A stretch of DNA of 64,000 nucleotides from Shewanella sp. SNU WT4 (lineage in GTDB: Bacteria; Pseudomonadota; Gammaproteobacteria; Enterobacterales; Shewanellaceae), in NCBI RefSeq assembly GCF_006494715.1, contig NZ_CP041151.1:2294001-2358000 (forward strand). Reading direction: 5' to 3'. Below the pieces are notes generated by a model. That model saw only the letters and a list, made by a program, of their open reading frames with translations, ran no database searches and was not told where the DNA came from. Positions within the stretch are counted from its first letter, which is position 1; each line of letters starts with the position of its first letter. The position numbers and the translations under genes were made by a program. Of the stretch, positions 1 through 8,200 are shown piece by piece.

Positions 1-26
1 TTAAAAGGCAGCAGCGCCAATTAAGT

Positions 27-1349
27 ATGAGGTATAATCTTGAATTTTCGGGGCTTTCAATGATTTATCCTCCTGTGATGCCGCTATTTGAAACGGCGCA
101 ATTTTTTATGGCGGGTAATAGCCATGTCAATGCTCATGTCACTCGTTTATCGCTTAACGCCATAGATGAAGCTCTGCTTGTCTATGAACATGCCCATGAT
201 TGGTTAAGTGAGCAGCTTAACCATGAGAATAACTTCAAAGCCTATCGCAGTGAATTGACCTGCTTTTTGCATTGGTGTTTTGATGTTCATCAAGCATCGC
301 CTTGCTATTTTAGTCGGCGCGATATTGCCCAATATGTTAATTACTGCCAGTCACCGCCTAGTGATGTGATAGGCCATGTCACCTTGGCGCAATTTAAACA
401 AGATAAAGCCAGTGGCGAGCGTTTTCCTAATCCTGCATGGCGCCCATTTGTGGCTAAAAAAGTCGGCGGCGTTGAGCAAGCTTATCAATTAAGTGAAAAT
501 GCGCTCAAAACCAAAATTGCCATTTTATCCTCCTTTTATACCTACTTGCTAGGTGAAGAAGCGTGCGACCGAAATCCTGCACAAATCTGGATGAACCACA
601 GCCGCTACAGCCGCAATCGTAACTTTGCCTTGCAAGAGGATGATGATTTACCTGCATTTACTGAGCTGCAATGGTCTTATGTTATGGCCGCAGCCGAAAA
701 GCTGGCGAAAACTGACCCTAAAACCGGTGAGCGCAGTTTGTTTCTGATTAGTTTGCTTTATGCCTGTTACCTCAGAATTTCAGAAGTATCTGCCCGCGCA
801 GGTTTTACCCCTGTGATGGGGCAGTTTCGACGTAATACCCAAACCGGTGTGTGGTCTTTTCATGTGCCTATATCAAAAGGGGGCAAACGTCGCAGTGTGG
901 CCATTTCCAATGCCATGATGCAGGCGTTAAGCCGTTATCGGTTATCACTGGGATTATCTCAATTGCCAACGGCTGGCGAAGACACGCCTTTGTTTATTCG
1001 CCACCGCGCCGCCGCCCGCGGCAGAGAAGCCGGTGTACTGAATGCCAACTTAGGGATCCGCCAACTGCGCGAAGAAGTGCAGCAAGTTATCAACTTAGCA
1101 GCCGAGCAGGCTAGGGCGGATGATTTAGATGAAGATGCGAGGCAGATAGCCAATATGAGCGCCCATAACATTCGTCATACTGGTATTACGCACGACATTA
1201 ATATTAACCGTCGGCCACTGTCCCATGTACAGGCCGATGCCGGCCACGACAGTATTGATACCACCTCTAAATACTTGCATACCAGTCAAGTCGAGCGTCA
1301 CCAATCGGCCTATGGCAAAGTCATGGATAACCTGGCGGGAATTGATTGA
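27..1349 (+). CDS. Tyrosine recombinase (phage-integrase family)
   Basis: A 440-aa site-specific recombinase that would cut and rejoin DNA through a tyrosine nucleophile. The C-terminal catalytic half carries the family residues: the Arg of the ACYLRISE box (about residue 253), the HNIRHTG box (His-x-x-Arg, about 386) and AGHDSIDTTSKYLH, which supplies the second His and the Tyr. The N-terminal half (about residues 20-180) is a SAM-like core-binding domain. An ATG at 60 (residue 12) is an equally possible start; neither has a clear ribosome binding site. No attachment site is visible beside it, and the recombinase could belong to a mobile element extending left of the window. Confidence 0.85.
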   Translation: MRYNLEFSGLSMIYPPVMPLFETAQFFMAGNSHVNAHVTRLSLNAIDEALLVYEHAHDWLSEQLNHENNFKAYRSELTCFLHWCFDVHQASPCYFSRRDIAQYVNYCQSPPSDVIGHVTLAQFKQDKASGERFPNPAWRPFVAKKVGGVEQAYQLSENALKTKIAILSSFYTYLLGEEACDRNPAQIWMNHSRYSRNRNFALQEDDDLPAFTELQWSYVMAAAEKLAKTDPKTGERSLFLISLLYACYLRISEVSARAGFTPVMGQFRRNTQTGVWSFHVPISKGGKRRSVAISNAMMQALSRYRLSLGLSQLPTAGEDTPLFIRHRAAARGREAGVLNANLGIRQLREEVQQVINLAAEQARADDLDEDARQIANMSAHNIRHTGITHDININRRPLSHVQADAGHDSIDTTSKYLHTSQVERHQSAYGKVMDNLAGID

Positions 1350-1820
1350 GAAGGGCGATAGGGTGAAGTGGTTGATCTTATTGCCGTTGCTTTCCTTATT
1401 ACTGCTATTGATGTCCGTGCAGCCTAATAGCTAAGTTACAAGTTGGGTAGGGCATCTAAGCTTGCAAACTTAAATTTACGTTATTAATTAAGATAGTTAA
1501 GTCGGGTAACCATGCTAATATCCCACGATTATATGATTGTTAACTCTGTGATTGATTAATAGTGTGTACAAATGGCAGGGTGGTTGTATCACTGAGTAAA
1601 ATTGTTAATTAGTGGGAAGCTTGAAGCTATTTATAAGGTGAAACAGCGCAAAATTACTAATCTGATTATTCATATTCAAAAGCGCAAGTGACATGTAATT
1701 ATCAACTGTTGAAGATGTGCTTATGGCAACCATAAATCTGTTGTACTTAGCAAAGGTTATCGTATCAATAAGAGTGACTTCATAAAAAATAGCTTTACGT
1801 TTTAAAACACAGTTACCCTT

Positions 1821-1850
1821 TAATGCCGATAATGCTATTTATCGGCATTA
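1821..1850. repeat. Perfect 12-bp inverted repeat (hairpin)
   Basis: TAATGCCGATAA at 1821-1832 and its exact reverse complement at 1839-1850 flank a 6-nt loop. There is no T tract on either side, so this is not a typical intrinsic terminator. It could be a protein-binding palindrome or an RNA hairpin. Confidence 0.6.
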
Positions 1851-2027
1851 AGCATGAAAGGTATTCCTTGGATGGAAATAACACACAATCCTGCATAGAT
1901 AAGCCATGACTAATTTTACTGGCTTGGCTTAGGAGTTTTGCTGATTTAATAGGAACACATAGCGTTGTGGTCATTATTTATTGGTATTAAATCTCGAAAC
2001 ATTTGCCGCTTGATATAGTCTTGCTAT

Positions 2028-2066
2028 GGGTTGGCATTAAGGGTTGGCATTAAGGGTTGGCATTAA
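2028..2066 (+). repeat. Three tandem copies of a 13-bp unit
   Basis: GGGTTGGCATTAA occurs three times head to tail without a mismatch (2028-2040, 2041-2053, 2054-2066). The unit is not a multiple of three and lies outside any supported gene. It may have arisen by replication slippage, or be an iterated binding site. Confidence 0.9.
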
Positions 2067-2684
2067 GATGCAATTTAGATTGAAACCACAGTATATAAGG
2101 GTTTTAGCCAAGTAAGGCCGCCATCGTATAGCAAACAAGACCTGTATAAAACGTACCTTAGTAAGCCAGCATTTAATGCTACTTACAATGATTGTTTGCC
2201 ATGTCTTTAAGTGGAACCAGCAATTGGTTCTGCATGTTAAGTAACTTACGTAACACCAATCGATGAACTATATAAAATGGTTAAACATTTATCGTGAGAC
2301 ATTAACAGAAGCCCTAAACATTCTTCATGATTTCACTGGGAAGTTAGTAGTTGCCAAAGCTTGATTTGTACAAAAGCGCCCATAAATTTTATAAACGATC
2401 AAACTTGCAAATAATCATAAAGCACTTTATCTTGGTGTCTCAGTTGGGGATTACTACTATATATAGTGGTATAGCTCATCATGAATGGAACCAAAGCACA
2501 TTAACACTCCACATGTTAATGAGCCTTGGTCACAAGGAAGTATATCGTAAGCGATTTACTTGTTTTACTTAGAAGGTAAACGGGATTCCGTTGTCGACAC
2601 TATAGGATATAGCATTAGTATCGGCAACACCCTAAACAAGTAATTAGCTATATCTTTAATAAAAGTTGTTTAGGAATAAAAATT

Positions 2685-2957
2685 ATGACTAACATAAATA
2701 TGGCTCACTTAAGAGAGCGTTCGACGTCAGGTGGATATATCAATTTTGCAGTTTTTGATGCAAAGTCAACAAATGGTAATAATGTAGGTTTACTTTCTGT
2801 ATTGACTCAGGCTGCAATTAATGCAGGTTATAAAGTTGATCAATCAGCGCTTGCTTATAGTTCTGGAAATAGAATAATGTTCGAAGGCAATCCAAATTTA
2901 GTAAAATACCTTTCGAAAAACTGGCGTCCTCACTGGACTCATAAAATTTCAATTTAA
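2685..2957 (+). CDS. Orphan 90-aa hypothetical protein
   Basis: A 90-aa protein that I do not recognise. It begins with ATG eight bases after an AGGA ribosome binding site (TTTAGGAATAAAAATT before the start), which supports it as a real gene. The sequence is soluble, without signal peptide or membrane segment: an N-terminal RERSTSGGYINFAVFDAK stretch, a central polar part, and an aromatic/basic C-terminal end (KNWRPHWTHK). The IS256 element inserted exactly at its 3' end: the stop codon lies inside the 8-bp target duplication, so the reading frame ends at the same codon with or without the element. Function unknown. Confidence 0.55.
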   Translation: MTNINMAHLRERSTSGGYINFAVFDAKSTNGNNVGLLSVLTQAAINAGYKVDQSALAYSSGNRIMFEGNPNLVKYLSKNWRPHWTHKISI

Positions 2958-2959
2958 TA

Positions 2960-4252
2960 GGTAGTGTTCATAATTCTGTGTCATTTCAGTAAAATATTCA
3001 AAAACAGGAATGACACATGACCCAACCTTTTAACTTCGAACAAGCCCTTAAAGATCTGCAGTCAGGTAAAAGCCTCACAGGTAAAGACAGCATTCTTGGT
3101 CCACTGATCAAGCAACTCACTGAAGCGGCTCTCCAGGCTGAGCTTGAGCAGCATTTAGCGCATGATCCTCTGCCTAATCGTAAAAATGGCAAAACCCCTA
3201 AGACCATTAAGCATCCGTCCGGTAACTTTGAGTTAGACACCCCTAGAGACCGCAATGGCACTTTTGAACCTCAGTTGATTAAGAAAAATCAAACTACGCT
3301 AACCGATGAAATCGAACGTAAAGTGTTATCGATGTTCAGTATAGGTATGAGCTATCGCGATATTAATCAACATGTTGAAGATATGTATGGGATCAATGTA
3401 TCTAACGCAACAGTCAGTGCTATCACTGATAAACTCATCCCCGAACTTAAAGCGTGGCAACAGCGCCCATTAGATAGCCATTATCCTATCGTTTGGCTTG
3501 ATGCGATACATTATAAAGTCAAAGAGGATGGGCGTTACGTCAGTAAAGCCGTTTACACATTGTTAGCGCTTAATATGAAAGGAAAAAAGGAAATTTTAGG
3601 GCTTCATTTATCCGAAAATGAAGGCGCTAATTACTGGCTATCCGTACTGACCGATCTTAATAATCGTGGTGTAAAAGATATTCTTATCGCCTGTGTTGAC
3701 GGCTTGACCGGTTTCCCTGAGGCGATAGCCAGTATCTTCCCTAATACGGAAACACAGCTATGTGTTATCCACCAGATCCGCAACTCAATGAAGTATGTCG
3801 CCTCAAAACATCAGAAAGCGTTTATGGCTGATTTAAAGCCTGTGTATCGAGCCGTGAGTAAAGAAGCCGCAGAGATGGCATTGGACGAACTGGAGGCCAA
3901 ATGGGGTGATGCTTATCCGCTGGTAATCAACTCTTGGCGTCGCAAATGGCATAATTTGTCCCATTATTTTAGGTACCCAGAACATATCAGGAAAGTGATT
4001 TACACGACCAATGCCGTTGAGGCGGTACATCGCCAATTTAGAAAGCTCACCAAAACCAAAGGTGCTTTTCCTAATGAAAATAGCTTGTTGAAGCTACTTT
4101 ATGCAGGCATATTAAACGCCTCAGATAAATGGACCATGCCAATCCACAATTGGAGCCTTTGTTTATCTCAGTTAGCGATTTATTTTGAAGGGCGTTTAGA
4201 TAGCGTGCTAGAAATTTAAAAATTAGCCTGACACAGAATTTTGAACGCCCTC
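2960..4252 (+). mobile_element. Intact IS256-family insertion sequence (copy 1)
   Basis: A 1293-bp element with one transposase gene. Ends are imperfect inverted repeats of about 24 bp (19 of 24 positions match), both containing AATTCTGTGTCA. The flanking octamer ATTTAATA is present on both sides (2952-2959 and 4253-4260), a perfect 8-bp target duplication as usual for the family. A second, interrupted copy lies at 55313-57799. The intact ends and intact transposase suggest a recent, possibly active insertion. Confidence 0.95.
3017..4219 (+). CDS. IS256-family transposase
   Basis: A 400-aa DDE transposase, about the usual length for the family (390-410 aa). Catalytic candidates are the Asp in VWLDAIHYKV, the Asp in ACVDGLTGFPEAI and the Glu in AVEAVHRQFRKL. 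It catalyses movement of the element at 2960-4252. An upstream helical region (residues 1-110) probably binds the ends. No frameshift or internal stop is seen, in contrast to copy 2, where the gene is split by another IS. Predicted functional from sequence only. Confidence 0.95.
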   Translation: MTQPFNFEQALKDLQSGKSLTGKDSILGPLIKQLTEAALQAELEQHLAHDPLPNRKNGKTPKTIKHPSGNFELDTPRDRNGTFEPQLIKKNQTTLTDEIERKVLSMFSIGMSYRDINQHVEDMYGINVSNATVSAITDKLIPELKAWQQRPLDSHYPIVWLDAIHYKVKEDGRYVSKAVYTLLALNMKGKKEILGLHLSENEGANYWLSVLTDLNNRGVKDILIACVDGLTGFPEAIASIFPNTETQLCVIHQIRNSMKYVASKHQKAFMADLKPVYRAVSKEAAEMALDELEAKWGDAYPLVINSWRRKWHNLSHYFRYPEHIRKVIYTTNAVEAVHRQFRKLTKTKGAFPNENSLLKLLYAGILNASDKWTMPIHNWSLCLSQLAIYFEGRLDSVLEI

Positions 4253-4416
4253 ATTTAATACGTGTCACTTGATACCAAGCGTTCTTAATAGGGGCGCATT
4301 TTTGCCCGAGTCTTCCCCATATTCCCACCCCTAGGGCTGCGCACAATGTATATTATGTTAAATTGGTTCTATGTTTAATTCAGTACATCAGGTCCTGTGC
4401 CTTCTAAGCTTTTATT

Positions 4417-4821
4417 TTAGTTATTATGATTTAAAGCCTGCTTTATGAGTTCATAGTCATAACTTGTTATTTCATAAGGATTATTGTCTGGATCTTTGAA
4501 ATAGACAGACCAAGATACATCATGATCATTATGGTGAACCTCGATTCCTAGATCTTTTAAATGTGAATACCATTCTATGTATTCTTTGCCAGACACGGAA
4601 AATGCGACCACTGAAGCTTGATTGCGGACAGATTCAAATAATGCAAGATGAATGCTGCCTTCATCGTTGGTAATCGTTAATGGACCGCCATTTTTTGCCC
4701 AAAACGCTAAGCTCTTTTCCCAATGTAACCCAAGAACATTGTTATACCATTGCTCAGATAATTCGCGATTAGCTACGTAAATATGAACATGATCAATTGA
4801 TTGAAGTTTTGGTGCAATAAT
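4417..4821 (-). pseudogene. VOC (glyoxalase/bleomycin-resistance) family gene lacking a normal start codon
   Basis: An open frame of 134 codons encodes a complete single VOC domain: IDHVHIYVANRELSEQWYNNVLGL at the N-terminus, FKDPDNNPYEI near the C-terminus, where the metal-ligand Glu usually lies. The only ATG in frame is at 4611, half way through the domain. The codon at the expected start position (4819-4821) is ATT, preceded by a good AAAGGAAAGGA ribosome binding site. Either translation starts at ATT, which is rare, or an ATG-to-ATT change has silenced the gene. It starts 20 nt after the stop of a damaged acetyltransferase gene, so both decayed genes may have formed one operon. Substrate unknown. 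Confidence 0.65.
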
Positions 4822-4841
4822 TGAGTCCTTTCCTTTGTTTG

Positions 4842-5298
4842 TTATCTGAATTTGTCTGCCAGTATTCTAGTCATGAAATGGCTATGAGGATCCGCTTGAT
4901 AATCTGCAAATGGTTGGCAATATGTGAAGCCAAATTTTTCGTATAGGTTTCTAGCTGGCGTGAAGAAATCTTGAGAGCCGGTTTCTAAACTGACTTGCTG
5001 ATAGCCTCTGTCTATTGCCGTATAGTAACTTGGTAGCAACGCCAGACTTACGGGCAGAATTTGCAGTTCGCATCGATTTAAGTTCAATATGCTGCGAACT
5101 TAACTCCTTGATAGCAAGGCAACCTTGCAATTGGCCATTCATCCAAGCGCTAAAAAAGGTAATTTCAGGGGCTTTTAGTGCAGCAACATCTAACGCATGA
5201 ACGCTTTCTGCTGGCGATGTGGCATACATATCGGCCAAGTGTTCGTTAAGTAACAGGATAACTTCATCAGTAGCTAAATCATCGATTTTGATTTCCAT
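4842..5298 (-). pseudogene. GNAT-family N-acetyltransferase, frameshifted
   Basis: Two overlapping frames together give one GNAT domain. Frame one (from ATG at 5298) supplies the N-terminus through KSMRTANSARKSGVATKLL, the acetyl-CoA loop region. Frame two continues from about 5025 with RGYQQVSLETGSQDFFTPARNLYEKFGF to a stop at 4842. Relatives of this type have about eight residues between the KLL-like and RGY-like blocks and here about five remain, so the break probably reflects a short deletion (around 10 nt) that is not a multiple of three, near 5015-5035. The encoded enzyme would lose its acceptor and CoA-binding second half. Part of a cluster of decayed small enzymes. Confidence 0.75.
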
Positions 5299-5449
5299 GC
5301 TGCATAATTTCCCTTTTATTTTAGATGGTTAGCCTAGATTGTTAGTGTCCTATAGGTTCTTTATTAACCCATTCTGAGTCAAATTTGCGTCAATGCGATT
5401 AAAATATCCACGACACAACAGCCCTATTCTGCCGTTTATTCACCTAAAG

Positions 5450-6106
5450 CTACATTTCTAAACCGAGTTGCGTTAAATAAGCTTTCATAAATGCCGTTCT
5501 CTTATTGGCTTCAATCTTGGCGGCAGCCGTATTCATGGTGTCAGCCAGCTTAAATAGTTTGGTATAGAAATGATCGATTGTGTGCAAGCTGTCATTGGGT
5601 TCACGTTCAGTACAAAATGGGTCATGCGCATCATACAAAGCTCTACCTAGCATGCTACTGACTTGGATACAGCGAGATATTCCAATAGCGCCTAAGGCAT
5701 CAAGTCTATCGGCGTCTTGAACTATCTGTGCTTCCAGTGTTTGGGCTTTAGCACTAGTACTTAAACCGCTGCTGTTTAAACGGCTGGCGCTAAAGCTATG
5801 AGCCACAATCGCATGCTTTATATCCTGATGATATTGCTTTGGATAACCAATATTAACTAAAAATTCCAGAGCCTTGTCTGCCGCAATCAGTGAGCTTTTG
5901 GCTCTATCTGGGTGATCCTTAGGGTATGTAAAGCAATCATGGAGATAGGCCGCTGGTACGACAACGTCAAGTTTAGCCCCTTCAATGGCGCACAAGTATT
6001 TGGCTGTTTTAACGACACGCAGCACATGGTTTAAGTCATGGGCTAAATCTTGCTTCATTTCTGCTTGAATGAAGGCCACACATTGATGTTCATAATCTTC
6101 TAGCAC
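5450..6106 (-). CDS. HD-domain phosphohydrolase (YedJ-like)
   Basis: A 218-aa metal-dependent phosphohydrolase. The HD signature is complete: His in DLNHVLRV (about residue 27), His-Asp in AAYLHDCF (about 56-57) and Asp in QDADRLDALGAIG. The C-terminal half matches the YedJ-like group, whose physiological substrates are not well defined. The start is GTG, seven bases after AAGGA. It follows an acetyltransferase gene on the same strand by 21 nt, so the two are probably cotranscribed. It is intact, unlike most neighbours in this cluster. Confidence 0.85.
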   Translation of the reverse strand: MLEDYEHQCVAFIQAEMKQDLAHDLNHVLRVVKTAKYLCAIEGAKLDVVVPAAYLHDCFTYPKDHPDRAKSSLIAADKALEFLVNIGYPKQYHQDIKHAIVAHSFSASRLNSSGLSTSAKAQTLEAQIVQDADRLDALGAIGISRCIQVSSMLGRALYDAHDPFCTEREPNDSLHTIDHFYTKLFKLADTMNTAAAKIEANKRTAFMKAYLTQLGLEM

Positions 6107-6127
6107 ACAGTTTCCTTCCCTTGTTAG

Positions 6128-6616
6128 TTAGCGACTTGTTTCAATCACATTCGGCATGACTTTCTCCATCAGGAAGTTATCCAGTGTTTGACCACAAATG
6201 GCCACGGTTTGTTGTTTTACCAGCGTAAAACCAAACTTCTCATAGAAGGGCCGCGCCGTAATGCTAACCTCTGATTGGAAGCGAGCGATCCCTTGTAACT
6301 CACCTACCCTTAGCAAATGTTCCATTAAGCAGCGTCCAACGCCTTTACTTTGATGCTCGTGATGACAAAAGAAATGATCAATCAATCCATTGTCTTGAAG
6401 GTCGGCATAGCCTACTATCACACCTGCAATTTCAGCAACAAAAGGCGAGAGTGCATTCATCTTTTGCTGCCATATCTCAGCGCTAAATTCATTCGAAGCC
6501 CAGGCTGCTACTTGTGCTTGGGAATAGTCACGGATATTTATCTTACGAACAGCGTGATAAAAGAGTGACCACAAAGCTGGAGCATCTGATTCTGAATATT
6601 TTCTAATGCTTATCAT
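6128..6616 (-). CDS. GNAT-family N-acetyltransferase
   Basis: A 162-aa acetyltransferase of the GNAT fold. The acetyl-CoA pyrophosphate loop is visible as HEHQSKGVGRCLMEHLL (about residues 85-101), preceded by the strand IVGYADLQDNGLIDHFF and followed by a PFYEKFGFTLVKQQ motif typical of the C-terminal strand-helix. ATG is preceded by AAAGG at proper spacing. It probably heads an operon with the HD phosphohydrolase downstream. Acceptor substrate cannot be predicted. Two other GNAT genes in the same cluster are broken, and this is the only intact one. Confidence 0.85.
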   Translation of the reverse strand: MISIRKYSESDAPALWSLFYHAVRKINIRDYSQAQVAAWASNEFSAEIWQQKMNALSPFVAEIAGVIVGYADLQDNGLIDHFFCHHEHQSKGVGRCLMEHLLRVGELQGIARFQSEVSITARPFYEKFGFTLVKQQTVAICGQTLDNFLMEKVMPNVIETSR

Positions 6617-6711
6617 GACCTTTCCACCGCTGTGTTAACTAGGCCTACTTGGGCTGGTTCATTATGATAAGTTAGTTTACAGCGTCATAAGCAAGAGTGG
6701 ATAAGGCTTTC

Positions 6712-7138
6712 TTAACGATCGACAGGTGAACGCTCTATAACGTTAAAGCCCTTATGTTGGTAAAACTTAGCGCCAGCGGATTTTGCTCATTAACGTCGAC
6801 CTTATATGCACCCTGCTCTTTAATCGCATGGTTTGTTAACATTGTGCCTATACCTTGTCCGCGAGCACTTGGTGAAGTGAATAACATTTCAATATTACCT
6901 TAATGACACCGCAGAATTCTTGAATATCTCCACAGCTATTTTTAACGCAGCGTAAATCAAGTGCATCAAAATACTGCTCCAACGCCTGTAAAACATCTTC
7001 TGCTAGAAAATGTTCTGTTAAGGGGCACAAGGTCAATGACTGAGATAGCTGGGACTTACTGAAAAGGTTCTGGAAAAAATAGCGAAAGAGTACTGGAAAT
7101 AAGTGCTGAAAAATAACAAATGGGTTATCAGATAACAT
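6712..7138 (-). pseudogene. GNAT-family acetyltransferase with two frameshifts
   Basis: Three reading-frame pieces reconstruct a GNAT protein. Piece one (from ATG at 7138) ends in QEFCGVIK near 6905; the frame then shifts and gives NIEMLFTSPSARGQGIGTMLTNHAIKEQ, the CoA-binding loop, down to about 6790; a second shift gives FYQHKGFNVIERSPVDR and a stop at 6712. Both shifts look like single-base changes, one at the AAGGTAATATT tract near 6900 and one near 6780. The N-terminal 35 residues are unusually Phe-rich and may not be native. No functional product is expected. Confidence 0.7.
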
Positions 7139-7199
7139 AAAGGCAGCATGTTACCTGATAACTCTTTATTGAATGCAGACATTGATATTTAGTGCTGCA

Positions 7200-7427
7200 T
7201 TAACTAGCGCCATTGGCCTTCATGGCTAGGCACTCAAACCTTGTTGGCATCCAGCGCCGATACTGGCAGTTATAACAAGAGCGTAATTCATCATCAACTT
7301 GTTCATCTTCATCATCAGCGATAAAGCGACTGCACTGCTTTGCGCTTTGCTGCGCCAGTAAATATTGGCCAAGACCTGCTGTAAATATCCAGCGACCGCC
7401 TTGTAATTCAAATGCTTGTTGGGTCAT
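7200..7427 (-). CDS. Small cysteine-containing protein at end of ECF/TonB operon
   Basis: A 75-aa soluble protein that I cannot assign to a named family. The ATG at 7427 is chosen over an upstream one (7529, inside the preceding gene) because AGAGGTGAAG lies just ahead of it and the frame begins 20 nt after the preceding stop. It has an aromatic N-terminal half (FELQGGRWIFTAGLGQYLL), an acidic middle (DDEDEQVDDE) and a CYNCQYRRW motif with a third Cys nearby (FECLAM), which could bind a metal. It is the last gene of the minus-strand operon that begins with the TonB receptor, so it may assist the TiaS-like enzyme or the uptake system. That role is inference. Confidence 0.7.
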   Translation of the reverse strand: MTQQAFELQGGRWIFTAGLGQYLLAQQSAKQCSRFIADDEDEQVDDELRSCYNCQYRRWMPTRFECLAMKANGAS

Positions 7428-7446
7428 AGGCTTCACCTCTAATCTC

Positions 7447-8184
7447 TTAGTACGCTTGAAGAGTTTGTTTACCAGCGTTAACCCAGACGCCAGCGCGCCT
7501 TTCAACGAGAAGCACAAATTCATGCTCAAGATAGACAGCTTTTACTTTGCCTTTTAGCTGCACTTGTTCATCAAAATCAACGCGTTGGCCATCTGTGCTT
7601 ATGACGCTATCAAGCCCAGTTTGTTTGACAATATCATCAACTTTGACCATTAAAGCGACATCATCTGCCTGCCCTAATTTGATTTTACCCTTAACGCGGC
7701 CATCACTGCCCATTAGGCGTAGTCCGAGCCCAGCTAAGGCGCCAATCACCCCTTGGCCTGTGCCGCCATGCTCAGTCAGTGAAATGTTCAATTGCCGCGC
7801 TAAGGCATAAGCGGCCTCTTTAGTGATCACTTCTTCTTTTGCCCGGCGGCCAAAATCAATCAAGGCTGCGGCATCAAATTCACTTTCCATCTCAAGAATA
7901 GCAAGCCCAGGGTCGGCGGCTAAGGCTGACTCAACCAGCAAATGCGCACTCGCATGTTGATGGATTTGCGCCAGCGTTAATGGTGAATTGAGTGCAAAGC
8001 ACATTGCACTGTTGTGGGATGTGTAGGGAATATCTGGGTGCACAAATAATTGATGGCGCGTGATAAACGAGGCGCTGCCGCCACTAATAGCAACTAAGCG
8101 TTGGGCGATTTCTTCGGCAATTTCCCCTGTGCCTTTAGTGCCTATATCATCGGTATCATCGATACAAATCAGCCAATTTTTCAT
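7447..8184 (-). CDS. TiaS-like (tRNA-Ile2 agmatidine synthetase-related) protein
   Basis: A 245-aa protein that resembles the N-terminal two thirds of archaeal TiaS. Seen: an ICIDDTDDIGTKGTGE motif at residues 5-20, matching the IDDTD phosphate/kinase-like motif, then HPDIPYTSHNSAMCF, and GGTGQGVIGALAGLGLRL, which corresponds to the ferredoxin-like domain. The tail (VQLKGKVKAVYLEHEFVLLVERRAG) could be a reduced OB-like strand region. Full TiaS proteins are over 400 aa and end in a zinc ribbon that is absent here. Bacteria normally modify tRNA-Ile2 with TilS, so the substrate is probably different. ATG at 8184 follows TTAGGAATAC; an upstream ATG at 8214 is inside the preceding gene. Its place in a transport operon suggests it acts on the imported molecule. 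Confidence 0.7.
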   Translation of the reverse strand: MKNWLICIDDTDDIGTKGTGEIAEEIAQRLVAISGGSASFITRHQLFVHPDIPYTSHNSAMCFALNSPLTLAQIHQHASAHLLVESALAADPGLAILEMESEFDAAALIDFGRRAKEEVITKEAAYALARQLNISLTEHGGTGQGVIGALAGLGLRLMGSDGRVKGKIKLGQADDVALMVKVDDIVKQTGLDSVISTDGQRVDFDEQVQLKGKVKAVYLEHEFVLLVERRAGVWVNAGKQTLQAY

Positions 8185-8200
8185 ATGTATTCCTAAGTGG

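Larger units (their letters stand above)
1350..2684. other. 1.3 kb AT-rich stretch without a supported gene
   Basis: No ORF here has family features or a convincing ribosome binding site. It holds a perfect 12-bp inverted repeat (1821-1850) and three head-to-tail copies of a 13-bp unit (2028-2066), listed separately. A 23-codon hydrophobic frame (GTG at 1363 to TAA at 1434, Leu-rich) follows the recombinase directly; it could be a small membrane peptide but is too short to call. The 73-aa ORF at 2351-2572 has no recognisable features. Confidence 0.5.

Noticed and set aside
1363..1434. 23-codon Leu-rich peptide with GTG start
   Set aside because: Hydrophobic frame may be chance in T-rich sequence; no independent support.
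2351..2572. 73-aa ORF downstream of the 13-bp repeats
   Set aside because: No ribosome binding site and no protein-like motif; AT-rich sequence opens such frames by chance.
4417..7138. Integron cassette array (VOC, GNAT and HD genes are common cassette cargo)
   Set aside because: The genes are separated by about 20-190 bp without attC-like palindromes, and no integron integrase is nearby; the recombinase at 27-1349 is not recognisably of that type.
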